A model generated the notes under the pieces. The model saw only the letters and a program-made list of their open reading frames with translations, ran no database searches and was not told the DNA's origin. A stretch of DNA of 64,000 bases from a bacterium (GTDB taxonomy: Bacteria > CLD3 > SB21): positions 1-64,000 of the forward strand of contig WBUR01000020.1 of the NCBI GenBank assembly GCA_008933615.1, read 5' to 3'. Made by a program: the position numbers and the translations under genes. Below are positions 8,484 through 17,912 of the stretch, piece by piece. Each line of letters opens with the position of its first letter. Positions within the stretch are counted from its first letter, which is position 1.

Positions 8484-9014
8484 ATGATTAAACAAATTTG
8501 GTTAGATAACATCACACGTTGGGACGTTCTCTTGTTTCGAATCATATTCAATCGTAACGGAAAAATGCTGCTTGATCGGTTTTTTTTAATGATATCAAAA
8601 AGCGCCGACGGTTATCTTTACGCCATCGCAGCCCTATTATTCTTCCTAATTGAACCGCGAACCGGAAATATGTTTTTCACATCGGCCATTTTTGCCTTTG
8701 GACTAAAAGTTGCACTCTACCTTGTGATCAAACGTTGGGTGCGGCGTAAACGTCCTTTTGATAATATTGCCGGTATCCGATTCCTGATAGCTCCGCCGGA
8801 TCAGTTCAGTTTCCCATCCGGCCATACTTCAGGCGCCTTTCTATTCGCCGTTCTATGCGGACACTTTTTCCCGATAATCTCTGTTCCCTTACTGCTATGG
8901 TCAACGCTCGTTGGCATCTCCCGCGTCTACGTGGGCGTCCATTATCCGACCGATGTGCTCGCAGGTTCCATACTCGGAATTCTTTGTGCAAAAGCAGGAC
9001 TTCTGACCCTCTAA
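8484..9014 (+). CDS. PAP2-family membrane phosphatase
   Basis: 176 aa integral membrane protein with all three PAP2 signature motifs in order: KRWVRRKRP (KX6RP), PSGHTSG (PSGH) and SRVYVGVHYPTD (SRX5HX3D). About four to five membrane helices. Such enzymes dephosphorylate lipid phosphates on the outer face of the inner membrane; undecaprenyl pyrophosphate (as for PgpB/BcrC) or phosphatidylglycerophosphate are the usual substrates. In a window full of peptidoglycan genes carrier-lipid recycling is attractive, but the gene stands alone here. GGAAGGAAGGAAG precedes the ATG, a strong ribosome site. Confidence 0.9.
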   Translation: MIKQIWLDNITRWDVLLFRIIFNRNGKMLLDRFFLMISKSADGYLYAIAALLFFLIEPRTGNMFFTSAIFAFGLKVALYLVIKRWVRRKRPFDNIAGIRFLIAPPDQFSFPSGHTSGAFLFAVLCGHFFPIISVPLLLWSTLVGISRVYVGVHYPTDVLAGSILGILCAKAGLLTL

Positions 9015-9123
9015 AAACTCCTACCCTGATTCCTTTCATAGAAATATTTTGCATTTACACGATGGTTACGATAAATTGGCGTTATACATTCGCGTGTCAA
9101 CATGTCGAGTAGAAAGTTCCCGC

Positions 9124-9822
9124 ATGAAAGTGATCTTTTTTCTTTATTTGTTCCAGAATCCATACCCGGTCGAACTTTGCAACCAATGGAATGCGCTATA
9201 CGAAAAGATACAGTACGGATCGGTTGATCGTAAAGAAAACGGAAAGGTGCTCCGTCACATTGTAAAAGAACTCCGCGAATTACTCTCCGTTCCACAAGAT
9301 TCCATTTTTTATTTTCCAATCGAAGGTTATAATGTTGCGTCCGTCGGAGGTAACGGGAGCGGATTTATCGAGCGAAAATACAATTTCCTGCATGGCAATG
9401 CGCATCGCGGCCATCCGGCGCATGATATTTTCATTCATGACGCCGATCAAAACGGGTTGGATGACAATACAGGAAAACCGGCTTACGTCCTTGCGATGAC
9501 CGATGGAATTGTTTTGGGCGCAAAAGCCGACTGGACGGAACAGGACACCTTGCGCGGCGGAAATTATCTCATGCTTTACAATCCGAACCTGGACCGCTAT
9601 TATTATTACGCACACAACAATCAAATATTAGTTCAAGTTGGCGATATTGTTCAGGCCGGAACGCGCATCGCCACGGTTGGGCGAACCGGGCGCAACGCAT
9701 CTCCAAAACGCTCGTCCACGCATCTTCACCTGATGGTACTGCAAATCACCGACGAAAAAGGAAAGCCGTATAATTATTACCAGGAACTCGTAACGGCAAA
9801 AAGAATGGAAACACAAAATTAG
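9124..9822 (+). CDS. M23-family metallopeptidase domain protein
   Basis: 232 aa with a LytM/M23 fold. The zinc ligand motif is GHPAHDIFI (HX3D class) at about residues 98-106, and the second histidine pair is STHLHLMVL near residue 200. The usual core between them, ending VGDIVQAGTRIATVGRTG, is intact. M23 enzymes cut peptide cross-links in peptidoglycan. The N-terminal part (about 90 residues) has no known domain that I recognise and only a weak secretion signal (MKVIFFLYLF), so export is uncertain. The frame is open to a TTG at 9049, but I chose the first ATG. It ends 2 bases before rarA, so the two may be cotranscribed. Confidence 0.82.
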   Translation: MKVIFFLYLFQNPYPVELCNQWNALYEKIQYGSVDRKENGKVLRHIVKELRELLSVPQDSIFYFPIEGYNVASVGGNGSGFIERKYNFLHGNAHRGHPAHDIFIHDADQNGLDDNTGKPAYVLAMTDGIVLGAKADWTEQDTLRGGNYLMLYNPNLDRYYYYAHNNQILVQVGDIVQAGTRIATVGRTGRNASPKRSSTHLHLMVLQITDEKGKPYNYYQELVTAKRMETQN

Positions 9823-9824
9823 TT

Positions 9825-11174
9825 ATGTCATTATTTCACGAAAACGAAGAATCCTATTCTCCTGCAGAAAAGAAACCACGTGCGCCTCTCGCGGAGAGAG
9901 TTCGTCCCCGGCGCTTGATGGAATTCGTCGGCCAGAAGCATCTCTTAAGCGAAGGCAAAGCGTTGCGCGCTCAAATCGTGTCAGGCCAAATGGTATCGAT
10001 GATATTCTGGGGTCCGCCCGGTTCCGGTAAAACAACGCTTGCGCGGATCATCGCAAAAGAAACCAAATCTAAGTTTGTTGCCATCAGCGCGGTGGATGCC
10101 GGCGTGGGAGAAGTTCGCAAGATCATTCAAAACGCCGAATCATTGAAAAAGCAGACCGGTGAACGCCTGATGTTATTCATCGACGAAATTCATCGTTTCA
10201 ATAAATCCCAGCAGGATGCGTTGCTCCATTCCGTGGAGGAAGGGACGATCACCCTGATCGGCGCGACTACGGAGAATCCGTCATTTGAAGTAATTAATGC
10301 CCTACAGTCACGATGTAAGATTTACCGGTTAGAAGCCTTAACCGCCGAAGATCTCAATCAGATATTGCAGCACGCCCTGACTGACGACGAGTGGCTGAAA
10401 TCAAAACAGGTCACGATTGAAGACAAGCAAACCCTTTTTTTCTACGCCGGCGGCGATGCAAGAAATTTGCTTAATACACTTGAATTGAGCGTTCAAATGA
10501 CCGAACCTTCGGCGGATGGATCTGTTCACTTAAAAACGGAAGTGATCGCGGAAGCGTATCAGCAAAGAAATATTCATTACGACCGAGCGGGTGAATACCA
10601 TTACGATATGATCAGCGCCTTTATCAAGAGCCTTCGCGGCAGCGATCCGGATGCGGCTTTGTACTGGATGGCAAGAATGCTGGAAGGCGGCGAAGATCCG
10701 AAGTTCATCGCGCGACGTTTGATCATTCTTGCGTCCGAAGATATCGGTAACGCCGATCCGTACGCGTTGACGCTGGCGGTTTCAACCTTCGCCGCCGTCG
10801 ACTATATCGGCATGCCTGAGTGCAGACTCAATCTCGCGCAGTGCGTTACTTATCTCGCCAGTTGCCCTAAAAGCAACGCCTCGTATCTCGCTATCAATCA
10901 GGCAGCAGAAGATGCCCGCAGTGAAAAGGCTTTTGATGTGCCGCTTCATTTACGTAACGCTGTAACAAAATTGATGAACAAAATGGATTATGGAAAGGGT
11001 TACAAATACTCCCATGATTTTAGTGATCGTGGGGAGACCCACTTTGCAGAACAGGATTTCCTTCCTCCCGAACTGAAAGAGCGTGTTTATTATAAGCCGA
11101 CAGATAACGGGATGGAAAAAAAGTTTAAGGAACGATTGGAAAAAATATGGAAGAAGAGACAAAATAACGGATAA
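9825..11174 (+). CDS. rarA: RarA/MgsA AAA ATPase, replication-associated recombination protein
   Basis: 449 aa AAA+ clamp-loader-like ATPase. Walker A is GPPGSGKTT at about residues 63-71, Walker [12 protein letters not shown] near 116. The sensor region [18 protein letters not shown] and the C-terminal MgsA domain, with [13 protein letters not shown] and [10 protein letters not shown], are those of RarA. It acts at stalled replication forks with SSB. The length is usual and no key motif is missing. The gene lies 2 bases after the M23 peptidase gene and is followed by dut after 67 bases containing a small hairpin (GTTCC/GGAAC). Confidence 0.95.
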   Translation: MSLFHENEESYSPAEKKPRAPLAERVRPRRLMEFVGQKHLLSEGKALRAQIVSGQMVSMIFWGPPGSGKTTLARIIAKETKSKFVAISAVDAGVGEVRKIIQNAESLKKQTGERLMLFIDEIHRFNKSQQDALLHSVEEGTITLIGATTENPSFEVINALQSRCKIYRLEALTAEDLNQILQHALTDDEWLKSKQVTIEDKQTLFFYAGGDARNLLNTLELSVQMTEPSADGSVHLKTEVIAEAYQQRNIHYDRAGEYHYDMISAFIKSLRGSDPDAALYWMARMLEGGEDPKFIARRLIILASEDIGNADPYALTLAVSTFAAVDYIGMPECRLNLAQCVTYLASCPKSNASYLAINQAAEDARSEKAFDVPLHLRNAVTKLMNKMDYGKGYKYSHDFSDRGETHFAEQDFLPPELKERVYYKPTDNGMEKKFKERLEKIWKKRQNNG

Positions 11175-11241
11175 TTAAGAACCTCAAGGATCACCCAATT
11201 AACGAGGTGTTCCGAAGGAACGGGGGATCAAATAAGGACTC

Positions 11242-11673
11242 ATGCAAAATCTCAAAATTCAACGTATTCATCCTGACGCAAAACTCCCGGAATATGCGCA
11301 TCCCGGCGATGCGGGACTGGACTTGTTTTCCGTTGACGAAGCGGTGATTCGGCCTGGTGAATCCAAACTTATCGGAACAGGCATCATTATCGAGCTACCG
11401 GAAAATACGGAAGCGCAAATTCGCCCCCGAAGCGGCCTGGCATTGAAGCACCAGATCACCGTTTTGAATTCTCCAGGTACGATCGATCACGGTTATCGCG
11501 GACAAGTTGGCGTCATACTGATCAATCACGGGATAAAACCATTTACGGTAGAATCCGGAATGAAAATTGCTCAAATGGTCATTGCACCGGTGATGTCGGT
11601 TAATGTTATAGACACAGGCACCCTGACCGAGACGAAGCGCGGCGAGGGCGGATTCGGATCAACGGGAACCTAA
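11242..11673 (+). CDS. dut: dUTP diphosphatase
   Basis: 143 aa, a full-length trimeric dUTPase. All five motifs are visible: [10 protein letters not shown] (I), [10 protein letters not shown] (II), [12 protein letters not shown] (III), [10 protein letters not shown] (IV) and the mobile C-terminal [10 protein letters not shown] (V). It hydrolyses dUTP to dUMP and pyrophosphate, protecting DNA from uracil and feeding thymidylate synthesis. AATAAGGACTC precedes the ATG. The stop codon is the first base of a perfect 18-bp hairpin that separates it from lipB. Confidence 0.96.
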   Translation: MQNLKIQRIHPDAKLPEYAHPGDAGLDLFSVDEAVIRPGESKLIGTGIIIELPENTEAQIRPRSGLALKHQITVLNSPGTIDHGYRGQVGVILINHGIKPFTVESGMKIAQMVIAPVMSVNVIDTGTLTETKRGEGGFGSTGT

Positions 11674-11710
11674 TTCACAATTTAAAATTTTGAATTTTAA
11701 ATTGTGAATT
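11672..11710. repeat. perfect 18-bp stem palindrome between dut and lipB
   Basis: The left arm AATTCACAATTTAAAATT and its exact reverse complement (11693-11710) are separated by a 3-base loop. It overlaps the dut stop codon and ends 14 bases before the lipB ATG. No T-run follows on the plus strand, so it looks like a palindromic repeat element, possibly affecting lipB translation, rather than a classic terminator. Confidence 0.8.
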
Positions 11711-11724
11711 CAATACAAAATACT

Positions 11725-12432
11725 ATGAAGTTGAACATTTTAAAACTCGGTTTATCGAATTACGCATCCACATGGAACTTGCAGAAAAAACTTTTTGATC
11801 TGCGGCTTAACGGTCAGATCGAAGATACGCTGGTGCTGTGCGAACACCCGCACACCTACACCGTGGGCAAGAACGGCGTGGATAATGTCGGCAAACATTT
11901 GCTGATGAATAAAGACGAACTCGAGCAGAATAATATTTCGGTCTTTGAAATCGACCGCGGCGGCGACATTACGTATCACGGCCCGGGGCAGATCGTCGGG
12001 TATCCGATTCTGAATCTGAATAACTATTACCGCGATATGCACCGTTATCTCCGGGATATCGAAGAAGCGATAATACAAACTTTGGCTGTTTTCGGCATTA
12101 CAGGAAAACGGGTTGACACCGTCACGGGCGTTTGGGTTGACACGCCGCGCGGAGTAGAAAAAATATGTGCCATCGGGGTTAAGGTAACCCGCTGGATCAC
12201 TATGCACGGATTTGCGCTTAACGTAAATTCCAACCTGGATTTTTTCAACAATATCGTTCCATGCGGTATTACCGACAAAGGCGTTATCTCTATGGAGAAA
12301 ATAGCAGGAACTCAAGTAGAGTTATCAAGAGTTGAGGAAAATATTATAACGTCTTTTGAGAACGTATTTCATGTCAAATCAAAAATCGTTAATAAAAAAC
12401 ATTTAATTAAAGCGGAGTCTTTCCATGAATAA
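11725..12432 (+). CDS. lipB: octanoyl-[ACP]:protein N-octanoyltransferase
   Basis: 235 aa LipB. It transfers octanoate from acyl carrier protein to lipoyl domains, the first step of lipoate attachment. Seen are the substrate region EHPHTYTVGKNG, RGGDITYHGPGQ, the catalytic lysine segment AIGVKVTRWITMHG and the catalytic cysteine in NIVPCGI. The frame is open to a GTG at 11704, but that lies within the hairpin, so I take the ATG at 11725. Lipoate fits the presence of a 2-oxoacid dehydrogenase E1 at 15.6 kb. It overlaps the next gene by 8 bases. Confidence 0.94.
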   Translation: MKLNILKLGLSNYASTWNLQKKLFDLRLNGQIEDTLVLCEHPHTYTVGKNGVDNVGKHLLMNKDELEQNNISVFEIDRGGDITYHGPGQIVGYPILNLNNYYRDMHRYLRDIEEAIIQTLAVFGITGKRVDTVTGVWVDTPRGVEKICAIGVKVTRWITMHGFALNVNSNLDFFNNIVPCGITDKGVISMEKIAGTQVELSRVEENIITSFENVFHVKSKIVNKKHLIKAESFHE

Positions 12433-13345
12433 TAATTTCAAAATCAAAACTTTCAGTTTTACTGAATCTTCCTGTTGCGCTGTGGTATGTTTGTTTCTAT
12501 TTACGGTTGCCCTCGGCGCGCAGAACCCGGAAAAAGCAAAAAAACATTTTGACAGCGGGAGAAATGCCTATCTAAAATTCACCTTTGACGATTATAAAGA
12601 GGCTGTCGGACATTATGAAAAAGCGCTGGCTGAAGATTCCAACTTCGCTCCGGCCTATGCGGCTTTATCTGAAGCGCATGCACTTTTAGGATTTGAACTT
12701 GAAAACCTGGGACAACCGGCTGAGAATCATTACAGCAGGGCTCTGACGAATGCGCAAAAGAGCATGGACAAGGATTCTACGCTGGCTATGGCATACCGCG
12801 CAATGGCTCAAGCATGTTTAAATGTTAATCCAAAAAAATTCGGCCAGCTTATTTACGAGGAATTGACCCGTGCGCTGGAACTGGATTCCACCGATGCCGA
12901 GAGCCACTATCTTATGTGGCTTCACACGGATAATACCAATACAGAAAGCCCGTGGATCACCAAGTCGATCCGATTCAATGATCGCTTCTTTCAGTCTCAC
13001 TATAGTCTGGGATTATTATGTGCAAAGCAAAAAAATTTCGAACAAGCGGTTGTGCATTATAAGAAATGCGCCGAGATTAACCCGAAAAATTATCGAACCT
13101 ACTTTTCATTGGGCAATGCTTATTCTCAACAGAAGAAATACGATTTAGCAATTCCTGAATACGAAAACGCGCTCAAACTAAATAATAAAAACACGGAAGC
13201 GTACTTTTATCTTGGGTTGGCTTATTATTATAAGGACAACAACAAGAAGGCAAAAAAAAATCTGGAAAAATATCTGGAGCTGTCCCCTGTAACTACCTAT
13301 CGCAAGCAGGCGGAAGACATGTTGAACGACATAAAACAACAATAG
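12425..13345 (+). CDS. exported TPR-repeat protein
   Basis: 306 aa. A hydrophobic segment at residues 16-33 ending in ALGAQ reads as a Sec signal peptide, so the protein is probably periplasmic. The rest is tetratricopeptide-like: clear TPR units near residues 56-85 (VGHYEKALAEDSNFAPAYAA), then a degenerate middle, then two to three good units at about 190-300, such as AVVHYKKCAEINPKNYRTYF. TPR proteins act as binding scaffolds; no enzyme domain is seen and the partner is unknown. It overlaps the lipB stop by 8 bases, suggesting translational coupling but no obvious shared function. A hairpin at its stop codon ends the unit. Confidence 0.85.
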   Translation: MNNNFKIKTFSFTESSCCAVVCLFLFTVALGAQNPEKAKKHFDSGRNAYLKFTFDDYKEAVGHYEKALAEDSNFAPAYAALSEAHALLGFELENLGQPAENHYSRALTNAQKSMDKDSTLAMAYRAMAQACLNVNPKKFGQLIYEELTRALELDSTDAESHYLMWLHTDNTNTESPWITKSIRFNDRFFQSHYSLGLLCAKQKNFEQAVVHYKKCAEINPKNYRTYFSLGNAYSQQKKYDLAIPEYENALKLNNKNTEAYFYLGLAYYYKDNNKKAKKNLEKYLELSPVTTYRKQAEDMLNDIKQQ

Positions 13346-13369
13346 CCGATGGGTATAAGCCACCGGCTA
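13343..13369. terminator. hairpin at the stop codon of the TPR gene
   Basis: Arms TAGCCG...CGGCTA, extended inward by TGG/CCA, with loop TATAAG. It starts at the TAG stop. Only a weak T/A stretch follows (CTATTTAAAAA). It sits between convergent genes (TPR protein and antiporter) and could end both, with modest strength. Confidence 0.55.
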
Positions 13370-13391
13370 CTATTTAAAAACAACGTGCCGA

Positions 13392-14693
13392 TTATTTTTG
13401 CATAATCACCTGAGAATGTCCTTTCGCCGCATCGGTCGCTTTGTGAGGTGCATCCGGTTCCCAGCCCAATATCCAAAGCATCGCAAAAAAGCCGACCACA
13501 TAAGCTATAATAATATGCCACCCGTGCTTCAGCCACAAGCCAACCGATTTGGCTTCCGGGAAAATATTGGAAATGGCAACGCCTGCCGATGAACCGAACC
13601 AAACCATTGATCCGCCAAAACCAACGGCATATGCAAGAACAGCCCAATCGTAACCGCCTTGCTGCAGCGCTAATTTTGTCAAGGGGATATTATCAAAGAT
13701 CGACGAGATAAACCCAAGCGCAAATGCAGATTGCCATGAAGCGGAAGGCAGTTCCTCCACAGGCATCATGGAAGCGCATAAAACAAGTGCCAGAAGAAAT
13801 ACGGTTCCTTTTACCGCGTGATTCACTTCACGCCATTCGGTTTTACAGAAAAGCGCACCGATGAAGATGGCAATCCAAACACCCGCCGCTGGAAAATCGA
13901 GTAGTACGTTGGTCGAAATCGCGCCCGCCAGAATCATGGCAACAACCAGTATTTTGACCCAGTTGATCTTGATGTCACCGGTTTCGGAAGCAACGATCGG
14001 CTGATACCCGAATTGTTGCTTGGATGCAAAAATACCAAAGGACAACAGCGCAACCGCCGCAGGTAAAAACGCCGGCATAACTGCAAACGCTGAAACGCCG
14101 TCGATCCACATCATCGTGGTGGTCGTATCGCCTACGACGCTCCCGGCGCCGCCCGCGTTGCTTGCCGCTACCATAGCGGCAAGATACCCGATGTGAACCT
14201 TTTTCTTGAACACAACCAGCGCAATAGTTCCTCCGATCATAGCGGCCGCAATATTATCCAGAAATGCCGACATGATCCAAACAAGCCACAGAAGAACAAA
14301 GCCGCCGACCCATCCCGACGGAAGCCAACTCGGCAGCAAGTCCGGTATACGCGATTCCTCAAAATGTTTTGCCAGAATGGCAAAACCCAATAGGAGGCCT
14401 AGCAAATTGATTAAGATAGATGCTTCGTGCTGAACATGTACAACAATGTCAAATCCGATAACCGTCAATTTATAAATCGTGATAGCGGCAAGTCCAGTCA
14501 ACGCAACCTGTAAAGTACGATGGTGGTATAGTGCTACACCCAGTAAAGTCAGGCCGAACAGAATAAATTCGAAACGGATACCTAAAATAGCCGGCGCCGT
14601 CCCCTGCGCACCGTGAAATAACTGAGGTATCATGAGCAGTACCGCAGCGCCGCAAAGTAACACGAATAACCTATCAACGAGATTTAATTTCAT
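13392..14693 (-). CDS. ArsB/NhaD-superfamily sodium/proton antiporter-like permease
   Basis: 433 aa with about 11-12 membrane helices. Two half-repeats each carry the superfamily's acidic signature: SAFLDNIAAAMIGG in the first half and SSIFDNIPLTKLALQ in the second. A glycine-rich hairpin NAGGAGSVVGDTTTTMMW lies between them. These Asp-Asn motifs are typical of NhaD-type Na+/H+ antiporters in the ion-transporter (IT) superfamily; citrate or arsenite carriers are related alternatives. TAGGAGGCTTGT precedes the ATG, an excellent ribosome site. A 38-codon ORF for a membrane peptide ends 25 bases upstream and probably shares the transcript. Confidence 0.85.
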   Translation of the reverse strand: MKLNLVDRLFVLLCGAAVLLMIPQLFHGAQGTAPAILGIRFEFILFGLTLLGVALYHHRTLQVALTGLAAITIYKLTVIGFDIVVHVQHEASILINLLGLLLGFAILAKHFEESRIPDLLPSWLPSGWVGGFVLLWLVWIMSAFLDNIAAAMIGGTIALVVFKKKVHIGYLAAMVAASNAGGAGSVVGDTTTTMMWIDGVSAFAVMPAFLPAAVALLSFGIFASKQQFGYQPIVASETGDIKINWVKILVVAMILAGAISTNVLLDFPAAGVWIAIFIGALFCKTEWREVNHAVKGTVFLLALVLCASMMPVEELPSASWQSAFALGFISSIFDNIPLTKLALQQGGYDWAVLAYAVGFGGSMVWFGSSAGVAISNIFPEAKSVGLWLKHGWHIIIAYVVGFFAMLWILGWEPDAPHKATDAAKGHSQVIMQK

Positions 14694-14718
14694 ACAAGCC
14701 TCCTAATATACTGTTTGA

Positions 14719-14835
14719 TTAAATTAGACCGGACATGCGAAGCACGACCGCGATGAGACCGAATCCAATAATACCCATTAATATATAAAATTGCATTCTA
14801 GGAATCGGTTTTGCATTTGCTGTTTCGTTTTTCAT
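14719..14835 (-). CDS. 38-residue single-helix membrane peptide
   Basis: A small ORF that is easily missed. The peptide starts MKNETANAKPIPRMQFY and then has one hydrophobic helix (about residues 16-33, ILMGIIGFGLIAVVLRM) ending SGLI. AAAGGA stands 8 bases before the ATG, and the stop lies 25 bases before the antiporter start. Polar N-terminus, one helix and a short tail resemble small accessory subunits of transporters such as KdpF, but I recognise no family. Coding is supported by the ribosome site, composition and operon position only. Confidence 0.6.
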   Translation of the reverse strand: MKNETANAKPIPRMQFYILMGIIGFGLIAVVLRMSGLI

Positions 14836-15071
14836 TTGAATTTCCTTTCGTAGAACAAAAAATATTTCATCAACGTACAATGCTCTTGTGCGATTGATAA
14901 ATAGTTGGACAAGTAATGAATAAAGCCATTGTTACGAAAAGAAGTGACTTAATACCACTCTATTAAAGCCGGTAATTACCTAATTCAAACCTCCCTTAAA
15001 TTAAACAACCACAAAAGAATTTATGGATACACAATCACAATACATTCGGTTGCCGGGAAGTCGTCAATCCT

Positions 15072-15467
15072 CTAAGTGCAAATGACTTTAAACGTGTTTG
15101 AACATTGGGAAACAGGCGGGGCTCGGCTTTGCCGAGGACTGAAGATACTTTTTTCTAGAACAACTCTACCATGGGCATCCAGGCGCGCCCAAGATGTGTA
15201 AGATAAATAGATTTCAATTTTACGAAATGGTTGGAAAGTTATGTGATGTGAAGATTCCTTATCCGGCCGAAGATGATCCGCCGAGGTAACCTGTATAACC
15301 AAAGCAGAGGGATAGACCACATCGTTGACACTGAAGGATAACGTCGAATCAACCGAACAAACAGGCCTGTCTGCCTGTGTAATAGCCGAATAGCATATAA
15401 AGATATACGTAAGAATTACGGCTTTTGAAAACAATATTTTGATCGTATCTGGAAGTCTATAGTTCAT
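15072..15467 (-). CDS. hypothetical exported protein, possibly degraded at the C-terminus
   Basis: 131 aa that I do not recognise. Residues 11-32 are hydrophobic (ILFSKAVILTYIFICYSAIT) and could be a signal peptide. The middle (about 36-105) reads like a small beta-rich domain (SFSVNDVVYPSALVIQVTS). The last 25 residues (SPRQSRAPPVSQ...) look like noise and cover a small hairpin CTCGGC/GCCGAG at 15121-15135, so the original end may be lost. No good ribosome site precedes the ATG. It could be a real lineage-specific gene, a remnant, or chance. Confidence 0.35.
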   Translation of the reverse strand: MNYRLPDTIKILFSKAVILTYIFICYSAITQADRPVCSVDSTLSFSVNDVVYPSALVIQVTSADHLRPDKESSHHITFQPFRKIEIYLSYTSWARLDAHGRVVLEKSIFSPRQSRAPPVSQCSNTFKVICT

Positions 15468-15618
15468 AATACAATATACCCAAGCAGGGAACTTATGTCA
15501 ATAGCAAACGCCCCAATTTATAAATAATGTCCTTGTGATTATTCAATTTTTTCGATAAAATTGGCGAAAAATCAGATGAACACCGTCAGTACAGAATATA
15601 TTCATTGCAAGGAGATCC

Positions 15619-17691
15619 ATGTCCATTAAAACACAGACTGCAGAAGTGAAACCTGGAATCCCGCCGGAAAAATATAAGCTCAAGGATTTCCCTGAACTCA
15701 CGAAAGAGCGCCTGTTGCATGCATACAAATTGATGATCCTCTCCCGCCGTTTGGATGATAAAATGCTGCGTATGCTCAAACAAGGAAAAAGTTTTTTCCA
15801 TATCGGATGCGCCGGACATGAAGCGGCTCAGGTTGCGGCAGGCTTTGCGATGAAACCGGGCAAGGACTGGTTCTATCCGTACTACCGTGATCAGGCATTG
15901 ACGATGAGCGTGGGAATGACGGCGCAGGAAATCATGCTGTGTTTCCTAGCCAAAGCGGATGATCCCAATTCCGGCGGGCGCCAGATGCCTCAGCACTACG
16001 GACACAAACAGCATCGTATCGTATCTCAATCCAGTCCGACCGGAACCCAATTCCTTCAGGCCGTCGGCTGCGCCATGGGCGCCGTGAAGGAAAAAACGGA
16101 CGAGATCGTGTACGTTTCATCCGGCGAAGGCACCACCTCCCAGGGTGATTTTCATGAAGCGCTCAACTGGGCCAGCCGCGAAAAATTTCCCGTTATCTTT
16201 TTTATTGAAGACAATAAGTATGCGATCTCCGTTCCGATCTGGCAGCAAACAGCGGGCAATTCCATATTCAAGATAGGCGCCGGATACGAAAATCTCAATT
16301 GTTTTGAAATGGACGGAACCAATTTTCTGGAAACCTATGCGACGGTTAAAGAGGCGTCCCAAATGGCGCGCAGCGGTAACGGGCCTTGTTTGGTCGTAGC
16401 GGACGTGATACGCCTGCTCCCGCATTCGTCATCCGATGACCAGCGAAAATACCGCAAGGAAGAAGATCTCGCCAAAGACCGCGGACGCGATCCGATCGAG
16501 CAAATGTCGCTCTTCCTGATTAAAAATAATATGATGACGGCAGCCGAAGACAAAACGTTCCGCGAAATTTGCCACAAGGAAGTAGACGACGCTGCGGAGT
16601 GGGCAGAAGCACAAGCTTCTCCGGAAAAAATTACCGCAACAAAATTTGTTTTTTCGGAAGAGCCCGATGAACTGGAGTATGAAAAATCTAAACCGTCCGG
16701 AAATCCTATCGTTCTGGTCGACGCCATCAATCATGCGATGGCCGAAGAGATGGAACGCAATCCGAAAATGATCATGTTCGGCGAGGATATCCAGGATGAT
16801 AAAGGCGGCGTCTTCACCGCTACCAAAGGGTTATCAAAAAAATTCGGTAACGATCGCGTGTTTAATTCTCCCCTCGCGGAATCAAGTATTGTCGGAACCG
16901 CCATCGGCCTGGCCACGCGCGGATGGAAGCCGGTGGTGGAAATTCAGTTCGGCGATTACGTGTGGACCGCAATGATGCAGATCCGTAATGAACTTGCCAC
17001 CATGCGTTACCGCTCCAATAATAACTGGGCATGTCCCCTGGTTATACGTATTCCCATCGGCGGATATATTCACGGTGCGTTATGCCATTCGCAAAATATC
17101 GAATCGTTTTTTGCTCATATTCCCGGCCTGAAGATCGCATTGCCTTCGAATGCCGCCGATGCTAAAGGGTTGCTCAAAACCGCGATCCGCTGCGATGATC
17201 CCGTATTATTTCTCGAGCATAAAGGGCTGTACCGACAGGGATTTGCCCAGAGTCCCGAACCCAATGCGGAATATTTATTGCCTTACGGTAAAGCGGTTGT
17301 CAAACGCAAGGGCGCCGATGTCACGATCGTCACGTACGGAATGATGGTATCGAAATCAATCAACGCTGCAAAAGTTGCAGAAGAGAAACACGGCATCAAA
17401 ACGGAAGTGATCGATCTCCGGACCATCGTTCCACTCGATGTGGATACGATCATAACCTCGATCAAGAAAACAGGAAAGTGTATTGTAGTGCACGAGGACT
17501 GCGAATTCGGCGGATTCGGCGGCGAGATCGTCGCGCAGATCATACATCAGGGATTCGAATATCTCGACGGCCCCGTCCGGCGTGTTGCAGCAAAAGATTC
17601 TCCTATTCCATACAACTGGTTCCTCGAAGAAGTCATTCTGCCGCAAGATCAAAACATTGTTCATGCGATCGAGACATTGGCGAAGTATTAA
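15619..17691 (+). CDS. fused alpha-beta E1 component of a 2-oxoacid dehydrogenase
   Basis: 690 aa thiamine-diphosphate enzyme in which the E1 alpha (about 1-340) and E1 beta (about 350-690) subunits are one chain. The TPP motif in the alpha half runs from GEGTTSQGDFHEALNWASR near residue 169 to EDNKYAISVP. The beta half has MIMFGEDIQDDKGGVF and the C-terminal transketolase domain (VIDLRTIVPLDVDTI, VHEDCEFGGFGGEI). Fused E1 chains of this kind usually belong to branched-chain 2-oxoacid dehydrogenases, but pyruvate or acetoin enzymes are close. No E2 or E3 gene is adjacent. CAAGGAGATCC precedes the ATG, and the gene appears monocistronic. Confidence 0.92.
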   Translation: MSIKTQTAEVKPGIPPEKYKLKDFPELTKERLLHAYKLMILSRRLDDKMLRMLKQGKSFFHIGCAGHEAAQVAAGFAMKPGKDWFYPYYRDQALTMSVGMTAQEIMLCFLAKADDPNSGGRQMPQHYGHKQHRIVSQSSPTGTQFLQAVGCAMGAVKEKTDEIVYVSSGEGTTSQGDFHEALNWASREKFPVIFFIEDNKYAISVPIWQQTAGNSIFKIGAGYENLNCFEMDGTNFLETYATVKEASQMARSGNGPCLVVADVIRLLPHSSSDDQRKYRKEEDLAKDRGRDPIEQMSLFLIKNNMMTAAEDKTFREICHKEVDDAAEWAEAQASPEKITATKFVFSEEPDELEYEKSKPSGNPIVLVDAINHAMAEEMERNPKMIMFGEDIQDDKGGVFTATKGLSKKFGNDRVFNSPLAESSIVGTAIGLATRGWKPVVEIQFGDYVWTAMMQIRNELATMRYRSNNNWACPLVIRIPIGGYIHGALCHSQNIESFFAHIPGLKIALPSNAADAKGLLKTAIRCDDPVLFLEHKGLYRQGFAQSPEPNAEYLLPYGKAVVKRKGADVTIVTYGMMVSKSINAAKVAEEKHGIKTEVIDLRTIVPLDVDTIITSIKKTGKCIVVHEDCEFGGFGGEIVAQIIHQGFEYLDGPVRRVAAKDSPIPYNWFLEEVILPQDQNIVHAIETLAKY

Positions 17692-17868
17692 CCCCTTTTC
17701 CTTTTTCACTAATGTGATACCAGATTAACCGGTTATCTGATATTTCTATTTATGAGATATCATAAGCATTTAATTAAAGTAACTGCTCATCATCATATTC
17801 CACAATGCATCGGTTTTTAGTCGCCATTCGCCGAAATATGTATGTACGTTCTATTTAACTTTATTATC

Positions 17869-17897
17869 TTGATTCAGATTTTTTAAAAACTTTATAT
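17869..17897 (+). promoter_or_regulatory. sigma70-like promoter for the ABC exporter
   Basis: -35 TTGATT (17869-17874), 17-base spacer, -10 TTATAT (17892-17897). Transcription would start only about 8-10 bases before the ATG at 17913, leaving almost no leader; indeed no Shine-Dalgarno is visible there. Confidence 0.45.
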
Positions 17898-17912
17898 GTC
17901 AATAGCCAAATT

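Noticed and set aside
15121-15135. CTCGGC/GCCGAG hairpin as a plus-strand terminator
   Set aside because: No plus-strand gene ends here and only a weak T-run follows some distance later.
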